Positions 9,010 through 19,345 of a stretch of 56,909 bases of DNA are shown here, piece by piece. Origin of the DNA: Actinomortierella ambigua (lineage: Eukaryota; Mortierellomycota; Mortierellomycetes; Mortierellales; Mortierellaceae); the NCBI GenBank assembly GCA_016098155.1, contig JAAAJB010000179.1:1-56909 (forward strand), written 5' to 3'. The notes beneath the pieces are model-generated. The model saw only the letters and a program-made list of their open reading frames with translations. It had not been told where the DNA came from and ran no database searches. The position numbers and the translations under genes were made by a program. Each line of letters begins with the position of its first letter. Position 1 is the first letter of the stretch.

Positions 9010-11954
9010 CAGACCAACACAGTTTTCCTTTTTTTTTCTTGGGCGCACCCTTTATCTCACTCCAATTTATTTTTACACTGTCGTTGTACATTTCTTTTGT
9101 GTGTATACCTTGAGTTTCTTTCATCCTCTACTTCCGTCATCGCATTCTTGTATTCTTTCTTTGTGTCTGTCTCTCTCTCTCTCTCTCTCTCCCTTTTCTT
9201 GGTCTCCCCTCGTGGTGGAAGGTCACCACATGATCCTGAAAGCTAGCCCTCCCCTCTATGTACTATCTTGTCAAACAAATAATCCATGTGCTCGATACCA
9301 AGAGCATCACCGCCAGCAGCCTGTTGTTGTTTTTTCAAATATGTTGTCCTGTCTATGCATTGTCTAGTGTTCTCTCACCCCCTATCCCTGTTTCTTGTTT
9401 TTTTTGTTATCGCTTCGGTGGGTGACATGACCCATCTTGTAATAATGGGGGTTTACTGCTTTTGGTGGTGGTCTGTTCAGAACTTATTGAGTTCGTTAGC
9501 GTTTTTTTTCCCTCTCTCTCCTCGTTTTTTTTTTTCCCAGTAATTGCGAGACATGTTTGAAAATTGCAAAGGTAGTCCAGTGGTTCCTGATCTGCATGTT
9601 TCTCTCCCTCCCCGGTAAGATCTCAAGAGAGAGGAAATCCCATGTCTGAACACGATCTTTTTAGTCGCGAGATCGTACGGGAAGAGCAAAGATCTACTTT
9701 CAATTCCTCAGTGGGAAAAAGGGAAAAAAAGAACAGACGACAAAAGAGTGATCATCCCACAGAAGGAGCGATGACGACAGTTGCCCGTGCCCTAGATTAC
9801 ACGAAAGGACACCCTCTCTGAGCTCAACTCTCGTAAGAAAGCATGGGCACGGTTGATTATTGACTGTGCGCACATGTTGGCGGGAGCATGTTGACTTCAC
9901 TACACCACCTTTCCCTCCAGAGGAAAGCTCTCTGACCGTCGTATCGTCTGTCGTTCCAAACGCACCGACTCTTTATTTTTTTATTTTATTTTACCTCCAC
10001 CCTGCCCATCTCTCCTCTTTCTGAAAGAGCCACTCAATGCGGTTCCTTTAAACCTTCCTTGTCCCACAACTACGATGACGACAGGGGCAGCACTGGCAGG
10101 AAGCAGTGCGGGGAGACTCATTGTTGCACCCATTGTTTGCAAAATGACATAACACGGGCCCTTCGTCATTCCAACTTGTTGCGACCACACCCAGCGTGAC
10201 AACGCTGAATAATCAAAGAAATGATGCAGTATGGGTTTGCAAGAAAACCCGCGCCCTCAAGTACACCGTCTCGATTATCTTGTTAGGACTTAGCATCGTA
10301 GGTGCAGCGACTCCGCTACCGACTCATAGTTCTAACCGACAGCCTATTTTGAGACTAAAGTTTTAGCTTTTGACGTAGGTTGTAGCATCTGGTACAGACA
10401 AACTACGTTCCAGCCTTTTGGTAAAGCGTCATCGCATAGTTGCCTTTGTTGCTGCAGGTTCGCGACCTCATAGGAGTGGTCAATGAGGATGTATGGACAG
10501 GCTCTCGATGATACTTTATCTCTCTTTTTTTTTTGTCCAACAAAAGTGTTTGGGGGGCAGCTGCTTCTACAGGGTTTTAGCTACTATACTTGGGAATGGC
10601 ATGATTCTATGCAGCAGCACTCTGATGGAATAATTGTCCAATCGAGGGTCTGGATGCTCACACGCATATAATCTCCTTGTCTCTAACCTTTTTTTTTTCC
10701 GTAATGAGGATGTGGGTTAAGAAGCAAGTAACGGGCTAACCTTTTACCATGCAAGTCAAATGGTCAGATGAAGTACTCATCAGTGTCGAGAGTGTTGTGA
10801 GAGAAACGGGCAACCACAAGCGCGATCGCCTTTGTGTGGGACCATTTTTTTTTCATTTGGTCACCATGCCATGCGTGTGTACAATGTTGTGATGGAGAAT
10901 GCCAATAGATCGGGCTAGCCCTACACACTGCGGAAATCACATAGAGCGCTCAGAAGGATAAAAGCGAAACAGACAGGCAGGAACGCGCCGTTGGACAGAA
11001 GAAGCTTCATGACAATAGCCGGAGGGATTGAGCTGTAGTCTATTAGTGCAACAAATGATTGCTAACGGGCGTGCCACGCTCGTCGGATGGGTTCAACCCG
11101 TTTGGAACAGGGTTTGTTTTGTTGTTTGTTTTTGGTTTATTTTTTGTCGCTTGTTGTTGCCTGTGCCTTTTTCTCCTCTCTGGCTGCTAAATCGATGAGA
11201 AGAATAGCCGTCCATGCCGCGGACATCATGGCTGCCACATCAACGACTGCGCGGTATGTTCTATATTATCTTATCGTTTTCTTCTATTCCATGATTTCCG
11301 TGGAATACATGACCAGTTTGGGCGCTCAAGGGATTCCTAGATTCTTTTGGCTGTCTCCCCCACATTCCTTCTCGTCTTTTGTAGGCCCAGACCACGATGT
11401 CATGCAATCGGTCAGCAGGGATTGCTCGCAACCGGTTCGTGGGCTGCAATGTTACATGGTGCATTTTGGTGGTTGACTTGCATTCGTTGTGCTACGAAGG
11501 AGACACTAGGCAGCAGCAAATCATGGCCATCTTTGAGATTTGCATGTTCACGCAGGTGTCCGAAAACAGAAACGGGGCTCTCCTTATCAGTGCAGGATCG
11601 CTTGACCACGGAGGGCTCCATTTCCGCCGAGGTGCTGTTGTTCGACTGCTGCCCTGCTTTAGAGCGATTGCTGTCGCGATGGAACGCGCGCCGTCACCTT
11701 AACTCTATTCATATTCCTAATGTCGAAACATTCGCCTTGCTGCCATCTAGTCAACCATACAATACTCTTGTAGCAGCGGCGATGATGACCACCCCACAGT
11801 TGCTGCACCCACCTATCGAGGCATATATCGTGTTCCGTGGAAAATGAGTGCTCATATCTGCCACCGACTGTGCAGAACCAGAACAATATTTTGCTGCACT
11901 TCGCTCGACCAAACAACAATTCAATGGGCTCTATCAAACTGGTAAGGGTCCACG
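9010..11954. other. Intergenic stretch, 2.9 kb; no gene supported
   Basis: The first 500 bases are T-rich and CT-rich 3' flank of the previous gene, with (CT)n at 9167-9192. The rest has several overlapping frames of 60-170 codons on both strands (the longest at 11347-11847) with no recognisable domain, biased composition or splice pattern. No tRNA or rRNA was recognised. The last part is upstream DNA of the GH89 gene. Confidence 0.5.
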
Positions 11955-11963
11955 CATATATAC
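11955..11963 (+). promoter_or_regulatory. TATA-like box of the GH89 gene
   Basis: CATATATAC lies about 145 bases upstream of the start at 12100 and is followed by a strongly CT-rich leader (11990-12098). Confidence 0.55.
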
Positions 11964-12099
11964 CAGGGCCTCCTTGTTTCTTTTTCCCGGTTTTTTTCCC
12001 TCCTCACTTTACTGTCACCTTCCTTCCACCTCCCCCTCCCCCTCATTTATTACCTTTTATATTCATTCCCTTCTCTCTCTCCATTCCTTCTCGACCACG

Positions 12100-14820
12100 A
12101 TGGCCAAGAAATTCGGCACTCTTTCGTGGGCTTCGGTTGGAGTCATTGCCTCGGTGCTCTTGCACGCAATGGTTTCGACAAGCGTCGTCATGGCAGCCCC
12201 TGCTGATAATACTGCCAGCGTGAGGGCTCTTGTCAAGCGTCTCCTGCCTGCCTCATACCACAATGCTTTCGACTTTCAACTTGTTGACACCCTAACGCCT
12301 CCTACGGCTGACGTCAAGTACGATTTGTTCCGCGTCTCGAACAACAATGGCACCTCAGGCTCCCGCATCTTGATCGAGGGTGCCACCCTCTCCGCTCTGA
12401 CGCGCGGTCTTAAGTACTACTTGGAGGAGGGTGCTCAGGTCACCGTGGAATGGTCAGGCAATCGTCTGAACGAGCTGCCGAAGGTTCCTCCAGCAGCCCC
12501 AGCTGGCGGCCAAGTCCAGGGCAGTTTTGTGCCCCACCGCTACTACACGAATGTCGTCAGTTTCGGCTACCAGTTTCCCTTTTGGAGCTGGAAGCGTTGG
12601 GAGCAGGAGATTGGTATGTATTTTTTCTCCATCTTTTTCTTTTCATTTGAGGGGAAATGGCACATTTCTTGTGGAATGTGAGAAAGATCTGGATATGCAA
12701 CGGTTGTCATGCTGATGTTACACAATTCATTCATTCCGTATTGTTTTGTTTCCCACCTTTTTTTGGGCACTCCTAACATAATAGACTGGATGGCCCTGAA
12801 TGGTATCAACATGCTTCCTGCTTACGTCGGCCAGGAGTACGTTTTCCGCGAGCTTTATCGCAGCCTGAACCTCACTGATGCCGAGATTGCCAGGTTCTTT
12901 GGCGGTCCAGCCTTTGCGCCCTGGCAGCGCATGGGAAACATCGATGGCTCGTGGAATGACAAGCTGCTCAACATCAGCAAAAGCACTGAGAGTGTTTACA
13001 AGTTCAAGTTTATTGACGAACAGTGGGCGCTGCAGCAGCTGATTTTGCCTCGTCTGGCTGAGCTCGGCGTATCTCCACTGATGCCTACCTTCCAGGGTTT
13101 CGTCCCAAAGGAGCTTTCCAGCAAGTTCCCCAACAATGTCTTCAAGAAGACAGGCGGATGGCCGGGCTTCCCTATTGAGTTGAGCGATGTCACCTACGTC
13201 GCTCACACCGACCCTCTGTTTGCCGAGCTGCAAGCCAAGTTCTTGAAGCTTCAGGACCAGCTCAACGGCGGCCACCGCTCCAAGTACTACTTCCTTGATC
13301 TGTTCAATGAGGTCAAGCCCGACTGCACCACAGCCGAGTGCGTGGCTGCCATCACTACTGCCGTCTCAAAGTCCTTGCAGGGTGTTGACAAGGACGCTGT
13401 CTGGGTCATGCAAAGTTGGTTCATTGGCCCAAAGTGGCTGCCAATCTGGACCGATGGTTACTTCAAGGGCATCAAGGATGCCAATCAACAGACCTTGGTC
13501 TTTGATCTGGCTGCTGAGGTCTGGCCTGCTTGGGAGGGAACCAATGGCTTCCACGAAACGCCTTTCGGATGGAGCGTGTAAGATTGAGAACATGTTAATC
13601 CATAACACTGTTTGCACAACAACGAGATAATAGGGAGAAAGGGTACACCACTAACACTCGGTTTGTCATCTCCAAACCAACATAGGCTGAGCAACTTTGG
13701 TACGGCTCAGGGTCTGTTTGCCAGACTGCCCCAGATTCTGAGTGGCCCTGCCAAGGCCTTCAATGCGCACAAGAAGAATTTCAAGGCGATGGGTGTCGCA
13801 GCAGAGGGTATCTATAACAACGAGTTTGTGTACGCCGCCTTGCTGGACATTGCCTGGCGTGACCCGAACTCGCCCATCGACGCCAAAACTCATCTGGAGC
13901 AGTATGTTCGTCGCCGCTATGGTTCCGCCAAGGCCACGCCCTCTGTCTTGGCTGCCTATGGCAAGTACTTGGATACCGTCTGGAACGTCGCACCCCAGGC
14001 GAGTAACTCGCGTTCATTTGTCGAGCGCGCCCCGACTCTTAACATGACGAAGGTCGGTGAATGGATGCCAACAATTGTTTACTACAACAAGACCAAGTTC
14101 GTCGAGGCCTGGGACGGTCTCGTCCGCGGAGCTCTGTTTGAGCAGAAGAGCCGCATCTCGGCTTCGTGGAAATTTGACCTGGTGGATGCGACCCGTGAGG
14201 TGCTTCTGTTCAATGTCTTCCCTGCCGTCCACGAATCGCTGGTCACTGCCTACAGGGCAAAGGATCTCGGCAAGGTGCGCAAGTATGGCAAGCAGTTGCT
14301 GCAGTTGGTGCGCGATACCGACCGTGTGCTGAACACCAACACGTACTTCTCGCTCAACACCTTCATCCGCGACTCTCATGACTCTGTCGACCCCACGGGC
14401 CGTTTGGGTGGTTCTGTCCGCTTTAGCCAGCCTGGCTTGACCAAGGCTAGCTACCAGCGGTATCTGGAGTCGAACGTGAAGGACATCTTCACTTGGTGGG
14501 GCGCTGCTGGTACCGGTCACGATCTGCCCGACTATGCCTCGAAGCAGTGGGGCGGTATGCTCAGCTCGTTCTACTACCCTCGCTGGCAGCTGTTCGTCCG
14601 ACACCTGGAGCAGGCTGTCAAGAGCAACACGGAGTATGACGCCGGTGCCTTTACCGCCCAGCGTCTGCAGTTCGAGGCCAAGTGGCAGGCTCGTCCTTGG
14701 GGCTCCGCCCCTGGCGAGACGCTCTCGACCAACGGCCAGGAGACGACCGAGGTCGTCCGTGAGATCTACCACAAGTACGCTGCTCTCGCCTACAAGGCTG
14801 CTGTTGACGGCACGGCCTAA
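12100..14820 (+). CDS. Secreted alpha-N-acetylglucosaminidase, GH89 (NAGLU-like)
   Basis: 813 residues from three exons: 12100-12613, 12785-13577, 13686-14820. Introns (171 and 108 nt) have GTATGT...TAG and GTAAGA...TAG borders, and the joins restore IDWMALNGIN and GWSVLSNFG, both typical of the family. GH89 enzymes remove terminal alpha-N-acetylglucosamine from glycans; in animals the enzyme degrades heparan sulfate in lysosomes. The likely catalytic pair is Glu347 (DLFNEVKPD) and Glu482 (AEGIYNNEFVY), matching human Glu316 and Glu446. A cleavable signal peptide ends near residue 33 (VVMAAPA), so the enzyme is secreted or vacuolar. Length is close to the human protein (743) plus insertions. 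The substrate in a fungus is unknown. The downstream phosphatase gene starts about 100-230 bases after the stop. Confidence 0.93.
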
Positions 14821-14918
14821 AAATTTGATATAGTCTCCTCACAAATAGAAACCTTCAAAAGGTCCGAAATTATTTAAGAAAAAAATTTAAAATTACTTTT
14901 CCCCCCCACTCTCATTGA

Positions 14919-16547
14919 ATGCAAGTCATGATGACTGCCGCCCCGTTTGGACTGTTCTTCAGGGCGCCCCTGTCCGTGAACAGGAAAAGAGCGTTGTTGG
15001 GCTTTGCGACATGGCAGCCTTTGTTGGAATTGCACCGATTTCCCAAGACCATGCCACCAAGTTTGCCCTCCAATCGTCCGTACCCTCGCCTGGTCGTGAC
15101 CGATCTTGATGGCACCCTTCTCGACCCATCGCACAATGTCACACGGCGTTCGGCCGAGGCGCTTGCACTTGCTCAGAAACAACCTTTCCCGCGCAACGAG
15201 GCCTCTGCACTTAGTGCTACCATGCAAAACCGAGACAACCTTGCTCACCCACAGGAGGAAAAGGACAATGGCAACAACAACAACACCACCAGCAGCTTGA
15301 GACAGTCTCCATTGTCTCCCTCCCAACAGCAACAGCACATCCAGGTGATGATTGCCTCGGGACGCTCGCCCCGCTCCGTCCAGGTAGTGCTGAACCAGCT
15401 CTACGGCCTGCTGATCCCCGACGCCGTCCTGTGCCTGAACGGCTCGCTCACCTACAACCCTGTCACCCGCGCCGTCTCCTTCCCGCAGTTCCTGCCACAC
15501 CATGCTCTGGTGCGAGCCGTCCGCGCCATCCGCCAGCATATTGTCCAGGACGAAGACGAGGAAGAAAGCCAGCATCACCGCGGGGCTTTGAATCCGGCGG
15601 TCGATAAGGATGATCAGACCATGCGCCCGGGGACGACGACGACGACGATGACGACGACTACTACGACTACTACTGCTGCTGCTGGTACGGCGATGCCGCG
15701 CCACGAACGGCCTGGTTTTGCATGCGAGGTGATCTGGGACGACCAGCCCCTTGGCGACAACAACAACGATAACAGGCGCCACGGAGACAACGAAAAGGAA
15801 GAGGACCCAACAACGTTTGTCTGCGATCAGGTCTGGGAGGCCCATCGCAGCCACACCATCTACTACGACCACCTGACTGTCGATTGCATGCAAACGTTTG
15901 TAGAGTCCTTGCGGACCGGACCCCGCAAGGGCCGTGTCCTCAAGATGCTGGTCCTCGATCGGACCCGTACAGCGGGCGAGGTCTATGATTCCTTGCCTCC
16001 GTCGATCTTGGGTCGACGAGGAGGCAGTGATGACAAGGCGACATCGTCCTCCTCTTCTTCTTCCTCCTCCTCCTCCTCTTCTTCCTCCTCCTCCTCATCG
16101 TCGTCTTCCTCGAATCAGGATCGAGATCGAGATCTAGATCTAGATCTGGATCAGGATCAGGCCGACAAACCCTTGTCCGAGTTGTTGGCCATCACCTACT
16201 CTGGCCCGGCCTTCATCGAGATCACGCGTGAGGGCGTCCACAAGGGATTGGGCTTGCAAAGCTACTGTCAAGGCTACGATATCGATCGGCATGATGTGGT
16301 CGCCTTTGGCGACTGGCTAAACGATTATGAGATGCTGACATTTGCAGGCACCGGGTGTGTGATGGGCAATGGGCACCCGGATCTCAAGAAACTCGCCATG
16401 CCCACTGGTGATAGTGGTAGTGGTGGTAGTGGTGGTGGTGGTGGTGGGGTCTTGCATGAGGTGGATGGGGCGAAGAATATCATCCGCGTCATTGGATCCA
16501 ATGCTGAAGACGGTCTGGCTGCCGAGATTGAGAGCTGGTTCGTTTGA
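14919..16547 (+). CDS. HAD-superfamily phosphatase, Cof-type (IIB), with low-complexity inserts
   Basis: 542 residues if the ATG at 14919 is used; an internal ATG at 15051 (MPPSLPSNRPYP) gives 498 residues and begins just before the family core, so it may be the real start. HAD motif I is VVTDLDGTLLD (Asp62 and Asp64 in the long form). The motif II region is VMIASGRSP, a conserved Lys lies in GVHKGLGL, and motif IV is VAFGDWLNDYEML. Cof-type enzymes hydrolyse small phosphorylated metabolites such as sugar phosphates. Unusual inserts interrupt the cap: a Thr run near 15630-15690, a Ser run of over 20 residues (16048-16110), then DRDRDLDLDLDQDQ, and a Gly-rich run near 16405-16448. These probably form disordered loops. 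No intron is needed. Substrate cannot be inferred. Confidence 0.88.
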   Translation: MQVMMTAAPFGLFFRAPLSVNRKRALLGFATWQPLLELHRFPKTMPPSLPSNRPYPRLVVTDLDGTLLDPSHNVTRRSAEALALAQKQPFPRNEASALSATMQNRDNLAHPQEEKDNGNNNNTTSSLRQSPLSPSQQQQHIQVMIASGRSPRSVQVVLNQLYGLLIPDAVLCLNGSLTYNPVTRAVSFPQFLPHHALVRAVRAIRQHIVQDEDEEESQHHRGALNPAVDKDDQTMRPGTTTTTMTTTTTTTTAAAGTAMPRHERPGFACEVIWDDQPLGDNNNDNRRHGDNEKEEDPTTFVCDQVWEAHRSHTIYYDHLTVDCMQTFVESLRTGPRKGRVLKMLVLDRTRTAGEVYDSLPPSILGRRGGSDDKATSSSSSSSSSSSSSSSSSSSSSSSNQDRDRDLDLDLDQDQADKPLSELLAITYSGPAFIEITREGVHKGLGLQSYCQGYDIDRHDVVAFGDWLNDYEMLTFAGTGCVMGNGHPDLKKLAMPTGDSGSGGSGGGGGGVLHEVDGAKNIIRVIGSNAEDGLAAEIESWFV

Positions 16548-17591
16548 GACATCAAATCCAGTTCTTCTACACCCTTTTCTCCCCCTTTTTTTCGGCATCA
16601 TACAAGTACACAATCCGTTAAAGATCGCGTTTCAACGGTTTCAGCTCCCTCCCCACTTACCCTCCCATCTCTTAATTCACCGAGTTTTCTTTTCATTCTT
16701 CATCTCCTCCTCCTTCTTATTCTACTTTTTTATTCATTCTTTCTCTTGACAAAGTTTGAAAACATACCAAGTTGTAACATCGGGTTACTGATACACATTG
16801 CAGTGCTAAACAAGAGGCTGAGCCTGTCCCTTTTCTTCTCCTCCTGGGGTTGTTCACTGTCCTCTGTCTCACTTCATTTTTGTCTTTAGTTTTTTTTATT
16901 GGATGTGTGGTCATCGAACGTTAAGGGAAACAGAAAAGATGAAATAAACAAAATAATGAATCAAAAGGGGGTGGGGTGTGGATCTATAACTGAAAAAAAA
17001 AATAGCAAAGGCAAAATGGTGGATAGCGCAATGTTGTTACAAAGGGGTGGGGAGTGGAGGGGAGTGATGAGTGGATAAAAATACAAACATTGTAAAAGAA
17101 GGAATAAATGAAAAGACTGGGTGAAAGAGCAAAGGCGAAAGGGGGGAGACGACTTTTAGGGCTAGATTGTGTTCCAGTTGTTAAGAAAAACGGAGAAGAG
17201 AAGGGTTGGAGCGAGAGAGGGGAAGAAAAAAAAAGATGTGCTTGTTCCAGAAAAAGAAGCTGTTCTTTTTTTGTTGATGTTCGGCTGACGCATAGAAGAA
17301 CAAAGAATTTGAGCGTCATTTGCAGTCGCGTGGCAAGGTGGCTGAAGAAGAAAGAAGGAAGAAGAAAGAAGAAAGAAGAAAGAAGAGCCGGTCAGTTTTT
17401 CGGATCCGTCTCTTTCATCATCATCATCACCCCACTCCTCCAATGGAAAAGAGCTTAGGTCCGCAATATCTCATTAATAAAATTAACATACCTTTTTTTG
17501 GTGTTCTGCGTTCACATACCTTCATCGTAATCGTCATGGTCTCACCAAAAAGAAAGCAAAGGGGTTTGCATGATGGGGTAGGGGTGGGGAG
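16548..17591. other. Intergenic between convergent genes; 3' flanks only
   Basis: T-rich and A-rich DNA holding the 3' ends of the HAD gene (plus) and of the Gln-rich gene (minus). Purine-rich GAAGAAAGAA runs lie at 17340-17390. No coding or RNA feature was recognised. Confidence 0.5.
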
Positions 17592-18830
17592 CTATTCGCC
17601 TTCCCGCCTCCGACCTCGTTTGAAGGGCGGCGGATCGACGTTCCAAGCCAACGAGTCTAGATGCATCGGGCTATTATTGGTGAACCGGGCGGCGTTGGCT
17701 GCTGCTGCCATCCGTCCAGCGGCTGTCGTGGCTGCACAGGCCATGGTGTAATCCTGGAGAGCATATCGTCGCTTAAGCGAGTCTGTCGACATTTGATGGC
17801 CAATCCCGCCTTCAGGCCCGCCGCTCGGGAACGGTCCTTGCAAGGTGTGTTGGTCCAGTGCTGGATGAAATATGGGTGCCGTAAACGTAAAAGGTTCGTT
17901 GGGAAACTCGGGCATCGCTGCGGGCGCAGCTGGGAAGGCCGTTGCCTGTGGGAGCATGATCCCGCCTGGTGTGTTGTGCAAGTGCACTGCTGTCCCTGGA
18001 GGATGACCGCCGAGGGAATGGTGGTGGTGGTGCTGCTGCTGGTGTTGAGATGGATGTTGCTGTTGTTGTTGTTGTTGCTGCTGCTGTTGTTGCTGTTGCT
18101 GTTGCATCTGAGATTGAAGAAGCTGCTGCTGTAGGGCCTGTTGCTGTTGCTGCTGCTGTTGTTGCAACATTTGCTCGTGTTGCTGCTGCTGCTGCTGCTG
18201 TAACTGCTGAGCATGCATCTGCTGCTGGTGTTGTTGTTGTTGTTGCTGTTGGCTAGCCACGGCCTCCCCATTCAAATGCGAGCCATTGCGTGCTTCGGCC
18301 TCCCGAATGAATCCCACAATCTCATCGACGGACAAACTCGTGGTCTGGCGAATCTCGTCCTCTGTTTGACCTTGGTGCTTCTTCTCCTGAACAGCTGGAT
18401 GGGTCGAGATAAACGTCAACAGGTCCTGCAAGGCTGCTTGATACCCCTTGGCATGCTCGGTGCGACTCAGCTTGAGCGTGTCCTTGTACAGTTGCGTCAC
18501 GGACTGGGCTGCGGCCTTGAATGACGCCAACAATGCTTGCTCTGGATTATCATAGGTTGCTGCTGGGGTCGGTGCCGACGGCGAGTTGTTGATATTCCCA
18601 CCGCTGGTACCACCACCACTGACACCACCACCACCACTGGCATCACCACCACCACTTCCTCCTCCGCCTCCGACGGCAGGAGCCACGGCAGCACCTGTCG
18701 AAGAGGGTGGCCTGGACGACGATTGTTGTTGCGTCGTATTACTGTTGTTGCTGGTTGTGGGTTGTTGCGGCTGGGCGACGTTTACCACCGAAATGGACGA
18801 GTTGGACAAGGCAGGCGAAGCATGTCCCAT
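17592..18830 (-). CDS. Gln-rich HAPSTR1 / DUF4588-like protein
   Basis: 412 residues from the ATG at 18830. A conserved block at about residues 96-150 (SFKAAAQSVTQLYKDTLK, then KGYQAALQDLLTFI) resembles the C16orf72/HAPSTR1 (DUF4588) family, whose animal member is a nuclear stress-response partner of the ubiquitin ligase HUWE1. The assignment rests on remembered family pattern and is moderate. It is flanked by a Ser/Gly-rich N-terminus with GGGG and GGGN runs, a long poly-Gln region (about residues 190-275) mixed with His, and a basic C-terminus (PFKRGRRREGE) that could be a nuclear signal. The frame upstream of the ATG stays protein-like for about 30 codons (NNTPFPRRSPTAAASA) up to a possible acceptor TTAG near 18906, so an earlier exon probably carries the true start; I could not place it. 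Confidence 0.75.
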   Translation of the reverse strand: MGHASPALSNSSISVVNVAQPQQPTTSNNSNTTQQQSSSRPPSSTGAAVAPAVGGGGGSGGGDASGGGGVSGGGTSGGNINNSPSAPTPAATYDNPEQALLASFKAAAQSVTQLYKDTLKLSRTEHAKGYQAALQDLLTFISTHPAVQEKKHQGQTEDEIRQTTSLSVDEIVGFIREAEARNGSHLNGEAVASQQQQQQQHQQQMHAQQLQQQQQQQHEQMLQQQQQQQQQALQQQLLQSQMQQQQQQQQQQQQQQQQHPSQHQQQHHHHHSLGGHPPGTAVHLHNTPGGIMLPQATAFPAAPAAMPEFPNEPFTFTAPIFHPALDQHTLQGPFPSGGPEGGIGHQMSTDSLKRRYALQDYTMACAATTAAGRMAAAANAARFTNNSPMHLDSLAWNVDPPPFKRGRRREGE

Positions 18831-19345
18831 GGAGTCATTCGCAGCGACTGCAGAGGCGGCAGCAGTCGGGGACCGGCGAGGGAAAGGCGTGTTGTTGGAA
18901 ATGGTGCTAAGTGTAGTGGCGTGGAAAGAGGCCAGTTTGTAATAGAGTCAACACGATAAAAGAAGAGGAAGAAGAAGAAAAAAAAAAACAGGATGCAGAC
19001 CAAGGTAACGGCAAGGGGTGGGGACAAGAAAACTTTTATGGCCTTATGTTGTGAGAGATTCGAATGCACAAAAAAAAAAGAGTGGTAGGTTCATTTTTTT
19101 TTTTCAAGCTCCTCCAGAGTAGTTCGGACAGTCCTGCCCCTCAAGAGGAATAAAAAAGAAAGAGACGGCTCTTTTTTTTTTTTTTTTTATTTTGATCAGA
19201 CATCAATGGAGGAGAGACAAACACAGAAGACTACGCATGATAGCTACAAGAGTAAGGGCATCCATGAATGAAAAACAAAAAAGACGGGCATGGGGAGAGA
19301 CGGACATGAGAGGAGAGAGAGAGAGAAGGAGTTGTTTTTTTTCCT
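18831..19345. other. Upstream region of the Gln-rich gene and 3' flank of the CotH-type gene
   Basis: It holds the likely 5' leader or first exon of the minus-strand Gln-rich gene (18831-18910 is protein-like in its frame), several A or T homopolymers (18979, 19070, 19095, 19173) and a GAGA run near 19312-19325. Nothing else is recognised. Confidence 0.45.

Noticed and set aside
11085..11105. GGGTTCAACCCG, resembling a tRNA T-arm
   Set aside because: The neighbouring bases do not form the acceptor, D and anticodon stems of a tRNA.
11347..11847. 166-codon plus-strand frame upstream of the GH89 gene
   Set aside because: Overlapped by similar-length frames on both strands; composition is not protein-like and it lies in the GH89 upstream region.
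13994..14772. 252-codon minus-strand frame opposite GH89 exon 3
   Set aside because: A shadow of a codon-biased gene on the other strand.
14874..15893. 339-codon minus-strand frame opposite the HAD phosphatase
   Set aside because: Antisense shadow; the plus strand carries the HAD motifs.
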